Notes: generated from the letters alone by a model not told the origin. DNA of 64,000 bases from Achatina immaculata (GCA_009760885.1 CM019701.1:20919637-20983636), one strand, 5' to 3'; shown: positions 31,905 through 43,829, counted from the stretch's first letter. Numbers and translations: made by a program.

Positions 31905-33555
31905 GTGATCAAATAGCAGAAAAAAGGTATTATGTAAAGTCCTTTTTCCTTTGTGGTCATGCACGCCATAACTGCAGGAACGCCCTCAAAAGCAACTAAC
32001 AGCACCCTTTGGTCAGAGCATACAGAGCTGTTTAATAACGACAAAGACTGACTTTAAACAAGGTCTCACGAAACATGATAATAATGCAGTGAAAGACGGC
32101 ATTGTTTCTCTTAGACTCTGGTTACATCACATAGACAAATACAGCCATAATCACAGCAACATAGACAGCCATCTTCAGATGAAGATGAAAGGACAGTTTC
32201 ATTGTCTTAGTCTCTCACTCAACAAACTACTTTCTTGCATTAACTTTCTCTCTCTCCCCCCCCCCCCCCAATTCGTTTAATAGGAAGGGGAGAACCTGAA
32301 AAATATGACAACAGGAAATATAAATGGTAAAGAAAGACAATGGAAGGCCAAGAGAGAAAATCATAGACGGCCTAACACGACGGCACGATAAAAAGTTATC
32401 TGACTCATTGTTTGGGGGGGGGGGGGGAACGAGACAGGCTGAGTTGGTGCATTGCCCTAGAGTCTGGACATTTTAAAGGGTCCCCAAAGACTGTCCTGGT
32501 TTTAAAGTGGGCAGGAAATAGATGAACAGAATGGTTAATCAACAGGGAAAGCAAAGAAAGAGAGTTGGCTTAGATAAAACTTACAAAATTCCTCTTGGAG
32601 GACCTGATACGAGTCGATGGAAAACATCAAAGATAAAGTTCAGTGAAGAAGCATGGCCACCAACGCCTTCCTGTAGGGCACTTAAAGATAATGGTTAAAT
32701 GTTACAAACTTTAAAAAATCTAAACAACATAAAATAGGGGCATGAAATTGTTATTTAGGTTATGCTGTAAATCGTCCTCACTTCTTTCATAAAGAATAGA
32801 ATTAATTAAACAGATTCGATTGCCAAAATGCGGAAACAGACTTTCTGATGTCAAAATCTTCTTTTGCTTTCAACAAGTTTGAGACTTTCTCTCAGCAAAA
32901 TAAAAACCATAAGAATGAAATATTTACATGGGTCCTTTCCGCTGTAATCTGAATTTAGCGCTAGTTCATATTTTGTATCTTGACACTTGTATCATCCAGT
33001 CAGATTCATACACAATGCTTTTCTTGCACGAAGCCCGCCTTTATCGTTCATTACCTTAAAATGGCACTTATCAGCGCCAATTAGAGGAAGTTAAAAAGTA
33101 AAGATAGTCCCATAGCAAATGCCGTAGGGGGTGAAGCGTTAGAGACCTCATTATGCTGGGTCATCAGCGTATGAGGTAGGGAAGTTAGTGTGTTTAAAAA
33201 GATCTCGAGGGCGTGGTTACCTGTTGACGGTTAGAACAAGGTGAGTTTCTATCATAATAAACTGAAACTGAAAACTGCTTCGTGCCTCAAGTCAAGCAAG
33301 CGAGGAAGAGGTGAATCTCTTATCTGATTACTAGAAACCTGAACAAAGTAAGAACTTTTTTCTTTTTCTTGTTGTTCAAAATTATAAACATTTTATACAT
33401 TATTAAAAAAATAAAAACAAAAACTGAATACTTTCCATAGTCAGTATGACAGAATTTCATATATGTATTTCATTTCATTTATTTTTTCATTGTAAAAAAC
33501 GTTATCGAAACTGTCCTCAAACGTTTCTACACAAGAATTTAGTTTTCTTGTGTTT
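31905..33555. other. Unassigned stretch with homopolymer runs
   Basis: Contains a C run at ~32256-32269 and a G run at ~32413-32427. No motif-bearing frame. Purine-rich tracts at 32.3-32.6 kb. Nothing else recognised. Confidence 0.35.
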
Positions 33556-33560
33556 CCTCT

Positions 33561-34875
33561 CAATCAATCAATCAATCAAGTGCCATGCCGCGTGGCGTAG
33601 TCGATCATTTCTCTCCACAACTCCCTGTCATTAGACTTGATTATGAGATCCGCCTGTTCTACTCTATGGAAGTGAATGCTGGAAAATCACCAAAACCATA
33701 GAAAACAAGTTGAATTCTTTCCAGACTAAATGTTTACGAAGAATTAGAAAAATATTTTGGCCAAACACCATGAGAAATAACATCTTGTTGGCAGAAATGC
33801 AGATGAAGCCACTGACAGCAATTATTGAGGAAAGACGCTGGCGATGGTTGGGACATGTACTCCGAATGACTGACTAACAACTCACTACCAAAAATAGCAC
33901 TAAGATGGACACTACATGGGAACAGAAATAAGGGTAGACCAAAAGAGACATGGAGAAAAACAACAGAAAGGATGTTGAGCAATAGAGGGCTCACCTGGGC
34001 AAGAGCAGAAAAAAAGGCAAAGGACAGACATTTGTGGAAAACCCTTGCAGAAGTCCTATATGCCCTGGGCACTTAAGGTTCAGAGAGAGAGAGAGAGAGA
34101 GAGAAAGAAAGAGAGAGAGATGAGATCCGCCGGTGACTTTCTTCCTAGCCACACTGACAGCCAATCCAATAACTTCTCTCTCTGTCTTCCTCTGTCTCTT
34201 CTTTCCTCAATTTTTCCATTTGCCACAATGTGTTCCAATTTTCCTCTTCCCAGAAAATGTCATACAAATCTCGCTTGTCTGCCTCTGGTCATTGCTGTAA
34301 TTTGCATTTTAACTCCACCCTCTCTTAAGACTTCTTCGTTGGTTTTCTTAGCTGTCCATGGTACCTTCAATATCCTTCTTGCCCATGGCCTCCATTTCTT
34401 GCTGTACTCCTTTATTCATAGACCATGCTTCACATCCATAAAACAAAATTGGCTCGATGTGACATTTAAGTACTCGGAATCTTGTTTCCATTTATATGGA
34501 TCTGTTGCATAGGATGTTTCTCATTTTCTGGAATGCTGACTTGGCCTGAGCACATATGACTTTTTTTAATTTCGTTGTGACATTTCCCATCAGCTGTTAT
34601 AATTGTTCCTAAATACTTGAATCTATCAACTTGTTTCAGTTCTATGCCATCGATGGTAATGCTATATTTTGGTGGTATTCTTTTCTTTGAGATGACCATC
34701 ACTTCAGTCTTATTCAGACTGAGACCTTTACTTTTACTTTCGTGTACCACGATGTCCAGAAGAGCCCGTAGTTCCCCTTCATTTTTAGCAATCAGAACTG
34801 TGTCGTCTGCATATCTTAAGTTGTTAATGTTGTACCCGCCAATTGATATTCCTGGCAAGCTCTCTATGTTTCCTC
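33561..34875 (-). mobile_element. LINE-D fragment, split by LINE-C
   Basis: The minus strand from 34858 reads GISIGGYNINNLRYADDTVLIAKN (YADD intact), SKGLSLNKTEVMVISKK, then FKYLGTIITADGKCHNEI before a frame break; the following thumb and RGRPR-type tail are decayed. The 3' end is the AATCAATCAATCAATC tract at 33561. LINE-C sits inside at 33655-34119. RT sequence before the GISIGG block is missing. Confidence 0.83.
33655..34119 (+). mobile_element. LINE-C 3' fragment with 12-bp target duplication
   Basis: Plus-strand remnant of the LINE-C tail (LYGSECWKITKTIENKLNSF, FQTKCLRRIRKIFWPN, RRWRWLGHVLRMTD, RAEKKAK), ending in a GA-rich tail at 34081-34119. ATGAGATCCGCC at 33643-33654 and 34120-34131 is the target duplication. 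A frame break follows RMTD. Confidence 0.9.
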
Positions 34876-34879
34876 TACA

Positions 34880-35770
34880 GGCGAAAAAACTATTTATATT
34901 AATATTTTATAATTTATTGTAGTAGCCGTGGGCATCTGTCAAGATAGACTGGCGACAAGGCGAATGAAATCTAACATCGTGTAAGAAATCATTAAGGGTG
35001 CTCTTCGTGCTGTGCCACCTTCAGTACGAAGGCTGGCGGTACTGAGTCATCAGTGTGTTCTTTCTCTTGCCTTGATGGTGCACTCTCGAATGTTATCTTC
35101 CTATTTATTCCCTTGTTTAAAACTTGCTTTGCTTTGCTCCGACCTTTCTTTTTTTTCTTGTATGGTCTTCGCTTTATAATTGTGTCTTTGAAATGGCCAA
35201 AGTATTTTTGTTCTATTAATCCTTATTTCTTTGAGAAGTCCATGTTGCACTTGTATTTGTTATCGTAAAAAAAGGTAAAGGTAATCCTGTCATGCCTTAG
35301 AGGCACATAGGGATATGGTGTTAGTGCCCATATATTCCGTACTTACTAAAAAAAAATTGTTATAATACTTGCATATTTGTTTTTTTTTTTTCATTTTCCA
35401 TGATATGTGATCTACTTTTCTGTATATCCATATTTCTGCTGCATTTATCATTTTCTCCGACTTTTTGATTAGAGTCCAGTTCTCTACTTTTTACAGTAGT
35501 ACAGAGCAGATGCAGCACTTCACAAATCTTATTTATGTCTTCTTCTTCTTCTTCGTTCACTTCTACCACCAAAAACCGCACTGTGAACCTACTGAATTCA
35601 CGCATGTGGTCCTCGTTAGGTCCCGTGGTCCCCTGTGTGGTCCAAAATAGACCACACGAGTTCCACGAAAGGACCACAAGGGGTTCAGAGTATCACAGTG
35701 CTTTAGCCTGTATTCTTGGTGGGTCTCGGAAGCGGGATTGCGTGACACCGTGGTTTTCATTGCATTGTTC
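34880..35770. other. Unassigned, with a short palindrome
   Basis: No coding. A perfect 8-bp hairpin GTGTGGTC/GACCACAC lies at 35635-35657 within a segment rich in GTGGTCC repeats. 35.27-35.35 kb reads AAGGTAAAGGTAATCCTGTC followed by an A tract, possibly a small SINE, not proven. Confidence 0.35.
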
Positions 35771-35772
35771 TA

Positions 35773-36035
35773 GGGTTGGACTTTCTCACCGGAAGACCTC
35801 GACGTGTTTGGAATATCAGTGCATCCCCGCTGGGTGAGAGGCGTTAGCCCACCCAGGCCAGAGTTGGACTTTCTCACCGGAAAACCTCGACGTGTTTTGA
35901 GATACCCGTGTATCACCGCCGGGTGAGAGGTGGTTTCCCATCCAGTCCAGGGTTGGACTTTCTCACCGGAAAACCTCAGCGTGATTAGGATACGCAGACA
36001 TCCCCGCCGGGTGAGAGGTGGTTGCCTATCTAGAC
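35773..36035. repeat. 88-bp tandem repeat, three copies
   Basis: GTTGGACTTTCTCACCGGAA begins at 35775, 35863 and 35952. Each unit also contains CCTCGACGTG and CGCCGGGTGAGAGG. The segment is markedly richer in GC than its surroundings. Confidence 0.92.
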
Positions 36036-36144
36036 TTCCCTGGTCCAGTGTCTCCGACTTCAGCATTTTGCAGTCGTGGCCGCTACCCTTCCTAGTTGTG
36101 ACCAGGATGGAGCTTTTGTCCAGGAGGACGAATCCTCGCCACTA

Positions 36145-36700
36145 GTGACTTCTACCCCTGGGTTGAGCCGGTTTAGGCATTTCCCAGACGGGACCGACCT
36201 CTAGGGCAGAGGTACTGTGACATTCATAGCCTTCAAGATTCACCCCTGGTATGAGCCGGTTTAGGCAAAATTCACCAGTATGGGTGTTTATCAGGCGTTA
36301 CCGACCTCTAGAGCGGAGGTGGCATGACATGTCTAGCCATCGAGTTCCACCCCTGGTGTGTGCCGGTTTAGGCACATTTCACCAGTGTAGGTGTATTTCG
36401 GACGTAGGCGGCCTCTAGAGCAGAGGTGCCGTGGTATAGCTCTCGTAGCGATACTACTGGACATACCAGGTTAAACTTCACTTTCCACCACCTTTTCCCA
36501 TCGGCGCCGCACAGCAACCTTTATTTCCGCATTTACTTCCTTAACCGGGAGGAGCTTCACTCCACACGCGGCATTTGAAAAGTCAAGCCAGCAGTGACTT
36601 AACCTCTGGGACAAGCCGGTTCATGCATTTCACCCGACAGGACTGCACTCAGGACGTGGCCGACCTCCAGACCAGAGGTGCCGTGATTTGACTGTTTGCT
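36145..36700. repeat. ~90-105-bp degenerate tandem repeat
   Basis: Three consecutive units with ACCCCTGG..GAGCCGGTTTAGGCA and GACCTCTAGAGC-GAGGT (at about 36150, 36240, 36345) and a fourth, more diverged unit near 36600. Directly follows the 88-bp repeat and shares its GC-rich character; the two could be the tandem 5' region of one retroelement. Confidence 0.82.
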
Positions 36701-37070
36701 TCGCTTTATTCTTTCAACCACCTTTTCCGCAGTGATGCTGCGCGGCAACCTCATTTGCAAATTTCTTCATTGGCCGGGAAGAGCACCGCTCCACGCAAGG
36801 CAGCTGAAGATCTCGCCAGCAGCGGCAGATGAGCTACCAAACGTGACACTCATCTACCCTAAGTAACTGGTTTTCAGGCGCCAGATATTCGCCCTCGCCC
36901 CTTCTCCTGTCAGTTTAAACAGTTCTGCCACGGGAAGGCCAGGAGCTGGACTTGACTGCCAGAGGCTGTTTGTGGCGCGTTTGCAGTCCTTAGAACCTCT
37001 TATTTATGTGTTTTGCAATCTCTTTTCTTCCCTTTATCATCACCACACATCTTCCAACCTCGGTAAGTAT
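36700..37070. other. GC-richer unassigned sequence
   Basis: Contains a second copy of the CCACCTTTTCC-CA--G--GC-GC-C-GCAACCT segment seen near 36.49 kb (36.49 and 36.72 kb), so it belongs to the same repeated unit as its left neighbour. No coding recognised. Confidence 0.45.
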
Positions 37071-37074
37071 TTGG

Positions 37075-37790
37075 CCTTGTTAGCTGTAGCTGGTCATTTT
37101 ATCCAGTGTCTCATTTTTACGGTTATATCCACATGTGGCTTTTGGTGTTTCCTGCTGAACGCCATTACTTCGGTCTGTTTTATATTTATATAAAACCATA
37201 AGAATGAAAATAAGGTTAAATAATCTTTTAAAACTCTCTTTAAAATCTTGAAATCTTGTAAAAATCTAGTAGTTTCTGTAGGTTATGTGAATGTTCTACT
37301 AGAAGGGCTACAGCACTTGCACACATCTCTCTCTCTGAATCTTAAGTGCCCACTTAAGTTGCACACATATTTCTTCCTTCTGTGTCCAGTTCTGGTAGTT
37401 CTTCTGAGTGTCCGAAGATGTTCCCTGTGTTGAATAGACATGGGGACAGGACATATCGTTGCCTGACTACTCTTTATATAGGTATGTTTGTTAATGTCAC
37501 TGTGCCATAGCTTACCGATGCTGCCTACCCCAAGTAGAGATTTGTTATAATTTGAATGTCTTCTTTCCCCATGAAGACTTGATTTCCTACAACCATTTAT
37601 TTAACTTGCAATGCCAAATACTTTAGTATAATCTATAAAACAGATGTGTAAATTTTTCTTGACGTCTGTTTTGTGCGTTTCTCGTTTAACTTTTTTTATA
37701 CACACACAGAGCCGCCTCTATAGTTCCAATTTTTTGCCTTAACCAAATAATTCTTCACTGTATTCGATATCAATTTTGATTTTCATTCTT
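37075..37790 (-). mobile_element. Degenerate LINE RT fragments
   Basis: Minus strand gives IKQTEVMAFSRKHQKP (near 37.2-37.1 kb), the thumb-start motif of RTs, and further upstream LHICFIDYTKVFGIASQ and CPVPMSIQHRE-type remains of the FIDYSKAFD and QGCVLSP blocks (37.65-37.4 kb). The catalytic box between them is lost. A ~30-bp LINE-C-like end (CTCTCTCTGAATCTTAAGTGCCCA) lies at 37330-37355, inside the segment. Confidence 0.6.
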
Positions 37791-38700
37791 TCAAGGATGA
37801 CTCATATCTCATCTGAGAAGAATTTTAATCACTTGATTCATCGGATTTATAGTTCAAAATTCTGAGCAGTCTGTGGCTTTTGCTTTCTTGGGTAGTGTCA
37901 CAAACTTTCATTTCTTGATGTTTTTTGGTATATGTTGTTACATATTTCTGTTACATTGTCAACTTCGAATTCTTCAATGCAAGTCTGGCATAGTTAAATT
38001 AGCAGTGTATGCCAAAGTGACAGTATGGAATGAATGAACCGACTTTTTAAGTATCAAGTTACGATAAGGAAATACGTGAGCGCAGTTGAGATGAGTAACG
38101 ACAAAAGATACCCATTATCGACAAATGGGATGTCGGCGTAGCCACAAAGCTAGTTACACTGAATGTGAGTGAGAATGTGTTTGCAGCAGTATGTGAGAAC
38201 ATGCAAAGAGTTCGTTGCTTGTTTGCCCATCTGTCAGCGGTAATTTATAAGGGTATGATACAGAATACTGCTGAAAACGTGGAAATAAGTTTTTGGCACG
38301 GTGGGGTGGGGTGTTGTGTGGTGGGACCTGGGGAGGGGGGTGCTTTTTTGTCTTGGGGGTGGGGGAGTGTCAGGAGAGTTAGCTGGTACTTGGAAATTCG
38401 AGTTGCGAGTGGCTCTATTTTCGTTTTTCTTTCTCTCATGTGTTTTTTTTATCGGGGTCGGGTCGTGCGGTGTTGTACTCTGTTACTTTACCATGCTGAA
38501 AACATGCACATGTAAGTATGGCGAGTAGTAGCAAGTTTGGCTAGTAGTAGCAAGTTTGGCTAGTAGTAGCAAAGTACCTATTGCCAACATAAGGGACGTT
38601 GGCTTTGCTTTATACTGGGAAGAATTGAAGCTTAAGTCCGAAGTGTTCTTCGGTGTGGTGAATGGCTGCAAGGAGTTCAGTCTCTAACGTCGAGGCGCAC
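37791..38700. other. Unassigned; short 18-bp repeat
   Basis: AGTAGTAGCAAGTTTGGCT is repeated about three times at 38.52-38.57 kb. A G-rich tract at 38.30-38.39 kb. No gene recognised. Confidence 0.4.
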
Positions 38701-38889
38701 TGATGCCAGTGGGGCGGCATCGGGCGTCTAGTTAAGCCCCTTCCCTGGCATGAAGGCTCTGCCAGAGTGACCGTTTAGTTCCCTTTCTGTAGTACAACAT
38801 TGCCATGGATTTATCTTTTAATTTACAGAACCATCGTGGCTGCACTGAGCTCGACACTACAGCAGTATCTAAATAAGGAGTTAAATAGA

Positions 38890-39625
38890 CATGGCTGGAG
38901 AAGAAAAAGGAATTATCACGGGGAGAATTAAGAGGAAAAGAAGAGCAAGAAAACGTAAGAGTAGGACTGAATCTGATAGAATCAGACTGAAATACATGAA
39001 TGTTGGTTATTGCAACTTTAGGAGCGCCAGACAAAGGGCAAATGTCATGGAGCATAGGTTGTATGATTCTGATATAATGCTCTTACGGGAAATGCATACA
39101 AAGTCGCGTCGATTTCCTGGACTCCAGAGTTATTCCAAACTAGCGAGAGAAAGTTGCGATGGGCACGAGATTCTGATCAAAGCGGGACTACAACATGAAA
39201 TAATTGACATGTTGGAGTGGAGCGCGGACAGCTTGGAACTACAAGGCCTGCAAGTCTGGACTGGAAGTGCAAGAGGAAGATAATTAATATACACGTTAGA
39301 AATAACTTGCTCACAGACGAGGACCAACGGAAGTTCTTGACTGAATTTGAAGAACTACGGAGGTTTACTGGTTTGCTTTTTTTGTGTCGACTTTAAAGCT
39401 CGAAGTACAAGCTAGGGCAACATTGTGGAAAATACACGGGGTCGAGCATTAGATACTGCATTGTTAAGAATGAACTTACCTGTGGTGAACAGAAAGAAAA
39501 TGGCTCGGCTGTCAACACAATAGCAGGACTCAGATTCAAACATAGATCTGGCTCTGGTATCCACACAAGTATGAGGGAGGCCGGTTCTGTCTCTATGAAA
39601 TCGGCCGTTCATAGGATCAAAGAGT
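38890..39625 (+). mobile_element. LINE endonuclease (EEP) domain remnant
   Basis: Begins MAGEEKGIITGR with a basic stretch (KRKRRARKRKSR), then LKYMNVGYCNFRSARQ and LYDSDIMLLREMHTK, the first strands of an apurinic-like endonuclease with the catalytic E replaced in an E-T/H context. After frame shifts, NIVENTRGRALDTALLR, LPVVNRKKMARL and DSNIDLALVSTQV follow, matching the DFNA..WG..RG..L and SNIDL segments of the fold. Typical N-terminal half of a jockey/I-type ORF2. Broken at several points. Confidence 0.72.
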
Positions 39626-39629
39626 CAGC

Positions 39630-40230
39630 TTACCTCGTGGTTTTCTGTTGGGGAGTCCTGAGTATGTTTTGGTCATGTGATTATTTTTGGAGGTGTGTTA
39701 GGGAAATGTGTAGCTAGTATGATCAGTTGTTAAGAGGCATATGGCTGGGTAACAAGGGCGAGAGTGTGATCATGGAGTATCTGGATGTTAATATTGAAGT
39801 TTCTAATATTGTGTTGTGGAATAAATGAACGTTCTGCTGTGAACCCAAAATATTGCCCGAGCTGTCTCGTGTCGTGGAGTTCTCATATGTAAGTTATTGT
39901 ATGTCAGATGTTGGTGTATTGTAAATAGTGACGTGAAACGTGTTCACTGTTAAATGTACTAAATGTATTTTCTAGTAGTGATGAGAATTGTGTGAACATA
40001 TTACCAATATCATTGATTTTCATTACCATTCTATGATTTATTGCATGATGTCATTGAATTCGTAGACATTGCTATATTGTTTATCATATGTTTGTTAAGC
40101 GCAGTTAAATGTTTTGCCAGTGTCTTTGCTATTTTTTATGATGATATAATTTGTTCATTTGTTCATGAATCATAATGTATTTAATGTCGCATTGTTTCAT
40201 TTTCCTCCAATGCCTTTATTTGATGATGGT
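39630..40230. other. Unassigned AT-rich stretch
   Basis: No repeat or domain seen. Confidence 0.35.
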
Positions 40231-40299
40231 ATAGAGCAGGCATTGGTACTGCAAATTGAAAAAGTTTGTACTGAGCTGGCAAGACGATAATTTATGTGA

Positions 40300-41245
40300 T
40301 ACAGTATAGAAATGAAGAACCGGTTGGAAATCCTGATGGCTGTACAGGAGGAGATGACACCAGATGAACTGGCTTCGCAGAACAGAGATATCTTAATAAC
40401 AACAGCTAAAGACATGGTTCTAGTAAAGAAAACACAAAAGAATGGATGGATTACAACAGGCACACTAGAACTAATAAAACAACGTAGAGAAATGAAGACG
40501 AAATGGAAAGTGACAGACAACATTAATGAGGAATATAAATCTTTAACAAAAGAAGTACGAAAAAACATAAGAAAAGACCAAAAAAAACCAATACATACAA
40601 GATTGTTGTGAAAGAATAGAAGGACATCAAAAGTGTGGAAGAGATAGTGAAACGTTTAAAGAAATGACGAGAAATGTCACACCTAAGCTAAATGTAATTT
40701 GTGATGAGATGGGGAAGACCTTGACAGAGACAGGACATTCTAAAAAGATGGAAGGAATAGTGCAGAGGAATGTATGAAACAACTGACTGTGAAAGCAGAA
40801 ATCAACAGTGTGAATTATTATTGGAGGAGAAAGAACCCGAACCGACAATAGAAGAAATTTTATGGGCAATAAAGAGTCTTAAAAATGATAAATCACCAAG
40901 ATGTGAAGAGATAACAGCCGAACTTATTAAAGCAGGAGGAAAGGAATGTGCAACAATTTATCATGTACTATGTAAAAAGATATGGCATTCAGGTATTTGG
41001 CCAAAAGAATGGAAAAGAACTGTATTCATACCGCTGCCAAAAAAGGGTAACCTGAAATTATGCACAAACTACAGAACTGTTGCCCTAATTAGTCATGCCA
41101 GTAAAATTCTGTTAAAAATCATAATGGGTAGACTTCGTAAGAAAATAGAAGACGCCAATATGGTCCAAGATGATTTCAGGCAAGAAAGAGGATTAAGAGA
41201 TTATATATTCAATTTAAGATTAATAATAGAGAAATGCAGAGGCTT
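40300..41245 (+). mobile_element. LINE-A N-terminal RT region
   Basis: Linker MKNRLEILMAVQEEMTPDEL, frame shifts around 40.6-40.77 kb, then EPTIEEILWAIKSLKNDKSP, GIWPKEWKRTVFIPLPKKG and NYRTVALISHASKILLKII, the fingers/early palm of a non-LTR RT, ending at LRDYIFNLRLIIEKCRG. The segment VALISHASKIL-TIIMGRL recurs at 59.23 kb upstream of a LINE-A end, which links this N-terminal piece to LINE-A. The palm active site is not included. Confidence 0.82.
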
Positions 41246-41274
41246 GTGTAAAATATTGCCTGTTATCTGTAACT

Positions 41275-41445
41275 TTACTTTATACCTCTTTATTTTTCCT
41301 TTATACCTCTTTATTTTGCTGTATAATTTTGTTTTATACCTCTTTATTTTACTTTATACCTCTTTATTTTTCCTTTATACCTCTTTATGTTTGCTTTATA
41401 CCTCTTTATTTTGCTTTATATCTCTTTATTTATTCATCTTTATTT
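41275..41445. repeat. ~21-bp tandem repeat
   Basis: About eight copies of CTTTATACCTCTTTATTTTGC, directly after the point where the LINE-A reading stops. Plus-strand frame LYLFILLYTSLF is a repeat artefact. Confidence 0.9.
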
Positions 41446-41449
41446 ATCG

Positions 41450-41980
41450 TGAGGAAGTTCTCCGGTGTTTATGTTTAAATTGCGCCGTTTGGTAACTAAT
41501 TCTAGTTCCCATAGAAAGTACAGCCGTACATGGGATCCAAAAATACACCCGCCCCTCAATGATTCCTAACCTAGGTCCTAACCCTTTCAATATGGGTTCA
41601 GTTTGCCATCTAAACTGCCTTTTACTAAAGTCAAAACATATCAAGCCACCACATAAACTCAGTCATTTGCTACCAACATAAACGAGCACGCATAAACACA
41701 TACTGATCCAGGCAAAAATTAATAATAAGTTTAATCACAGAAAACAAAACACATTACCAGACTGACATAAAGACACAAAAGCTGACTGTTCACACGAAAC
41801 AACATAACATCAAACATGAATCGATAGAGCAAATACTTAATGAAGTCAAACATGGCAAAACTAGATATGTCACTTCATGTGACGATGTTATTTATTCTCA
41901 ACATCTGCTTCAAGCTTTTCGCTTCTTCCTTGAGCACAAAAGCATATTACCAAATAATGATTTAGCCATAACACATAGTC
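41450..41980. other. Unassigned stretch
   Basis: AT-rich, nothing recognised. Confidence 0.35.
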
Positions 41981-41984
41981 AGTC

Positions 41985-42680
41985 ATTTGCGTGTCCCATT
42001 GCGGAACTTTGCCTCCCTAACTGCTCTGCTGAATGCCTCTCGGTTGTAAGCAAGATGCCCTGCTGCTGATGCATCCATTTGCAGATTACCAACGATGTCT
42101 TGCAGCCATCTTTGCCTTGGTCTTCCTCTCTTTCTTTTTCCCATTATGTACCCTTCCAAGACGGTCTTCTCTAGATTATCATGACGTTTAATATTTAAGT
42201 TTTTAAATAAAATATTTAAGTTTTCTCTCTTTAATCCTCTTTACTAGCCAGCCTTCTTCAATATCAAGTTCTTGTAGTATGGATATATTTGTTCTTTTTT
42301 TCTGTCCATGATATTTGAAGAACTCCTCTGTGGCATTTACATTCAAAGGCATTTATGTGTTTCTCAGGTGTTTTGTTAGGTGTCCAGGTCTCACGGTGAA
42401 AAATACATGCCCTTAAAAATTTTATTTGTATATTTCTGTCTATTCCTCTCAGAATGTAAGACAGGCCTGCGTGCCCAATTCTTTACCCTTTAAAAAATAA
42501 AGATTATTCATTCATTCTTTCATTCTGCACACCTTCTTTGTTTTTTTTACTTTTTGAAGAGCAATAAATGTTATCCTTTTAATTCCTCCATTCTATCTCC
42601 ATTATTAGTTAATAATGATCCAAGATATTCAGAACTCTCCACCTCTTCCAATTTTTCATCATTGATAAATATTTTTGACA
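41985..42680 (-). mobile_element. LINE-A 3' region, interrupted
   Basis: Left part matches the LINE-A 3' end (CATTTGCGTGTCCC through TGAAGAACTCCTCTG). Right part at 42540-42680 continues on the minus strand with IFINDEKLEEVESSEYLGSLLTNNGD. Between them at ~42465-42530 sits a LINE-J 3' terminus. The element ends at ~42680 where a LINE-B copy in the opposite orientation begins. Confidence 0.8.
42465..42530 (+). mobile_element. LINE-J extreme 3' end
   Basis: AGAATGTAAGACAGGCCTGC, CCCAATTCTTTACCC and AATAAAGATTATTCATTC match the terminal ~60 bp of LINE-J at 50.14-50.2 kb. Confidence 0.75.
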
Positions 42681-43480
42681 TAACTCTTATCAGTAATAAT
42701 GTGAATCCCACGCAAGAAAAAACAGATAGCCTGTCTTCACTGGCTAGCAAAATAGGACTTGAAATTAACAATGACAAAACAAAAATAATGAAAATTCCCA
42801 TCAATCAAAATGGAAAAATACACATAGAAGGGACAGATATTGAAGAAGTCAATCAATTTGCATACCTTGGCAGCTACATAGACCAGGATGGTGACACTAG
42901 AAAGGAATTTAGGATCAGAATTGCAAAAGCAGCACCAATCTTCAAGAATCTTGAGAACATATGGAATTCAAAAGTTATAAGCACAAAAACCAAGTTAAGA
43001 CTATTCAATTCAAATCTAATATCCACCCTCATTTATGCATGCGAAAGCTGGAAAACAACTAAAGAAATAGAAAAGAAATTAGACTCTTTTGAAAACAAAT
43101 GCCTAAGGAAAATACTCGGCATCAAGTGGAATGAATTCAAGAACAATGCAGAGATAAGACAGATGACTGAACAACAACCAGTCTCATGGGTGATCAGGAA
43201 AAGGAGATGGACATATGTTGGTCACTTGATGAGAAGAAATGATCAGAGAATCCAAAAACAAGCTATCAAGTGGAACACAACAGGCCGAAGAAAAAGAGGC
43301 AGACCGCGTGAAACTCTGAAGAGGACATTATTAAGAGAGGCCAAGCTAACAGGCATAAAATCCTTTGATGAGGTCGAAAGACTCGCCGAAGACAGGAAAA
43401 ATTGGCGAACTACTTTACGAGCCCTGTGTGACGTTTAACGGCACGGGAAGGATATAAGATATAAGATATATAAGATACAT
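42680..43480 (+). mobile_element. LINE-B RT C-terminal half, largely intact frame
   Basis: From ITLISNNVNPTQEKTDSL (just after the FADD box seen complete at 50.4 kb) the frame is open to the ALCDV stop: KIGLEINNDKTKIMKI, QFAYLGSYIDQDGDTRKEF, LIYACESWKTTKEIEKKL, KRRWTYVGHLMRRNDQR, GRRKRGRPRETLKR. The 3' UTR is GGCACGGGAAGG plus an ATAAGATATAAG tail. The open frame on the LINE-A minus strand to the left was joined by chance. It is the best preserved LINE-B C-terminus here but lacks catalytic residues. Confidence 0.88.
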
Positions 43481-43504
43481 ATTAAATCAAGAATCAAATA
43501 GATT

Positions 43505-43755
43505 ACATTTTAGTGCAAAGAAGGTGGAGGTCAAGTATAACATCAGCAAAAACTTTATCAGGTGCTGATTGTGACATGGACCATGAGTTATTAATAGCAG
43601 ACATGAAGATAAAGATAAAAAAGACAGTTGCAGGATCAAGACCAGTTCACTTTGATCTTTCAAAAATACAAGAACAATACGGTATAGAAGTGAAGAACCG
43701 TTTCGAAATCTTGATGGCTGTACAGGAGGAGATGACACCAGATTGTCTCCGGTGC
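43505..43755 (+). mobile_element. LINE-A endonuclease end / linker fragment
   Basis: RRWRSSITSAKTLSGADCDMDH resembles the end of the endonuclease fold (the GAD-SDH motif with an S-to-M change), followed by VEVKNRFEILMAVQEEMTPD-like linker nearly identical to the linker at 40.31 kb. It breaks off at GACACCAGATTG. Confidence 0.75.
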
Positions 43756-43829
43756 ACTGTGACAATTAATAAAACTGGGAAATGTAGTCACAAAAAGACA
43801 AGACACGCATTTAAATAGGAGAGCTCAGA

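Noticed and set aside
38165..38515. 116-codon plus-strand frame
   Set aside because: G-rich low-complexity sequence, no known motif, overlapping frames on both strands.
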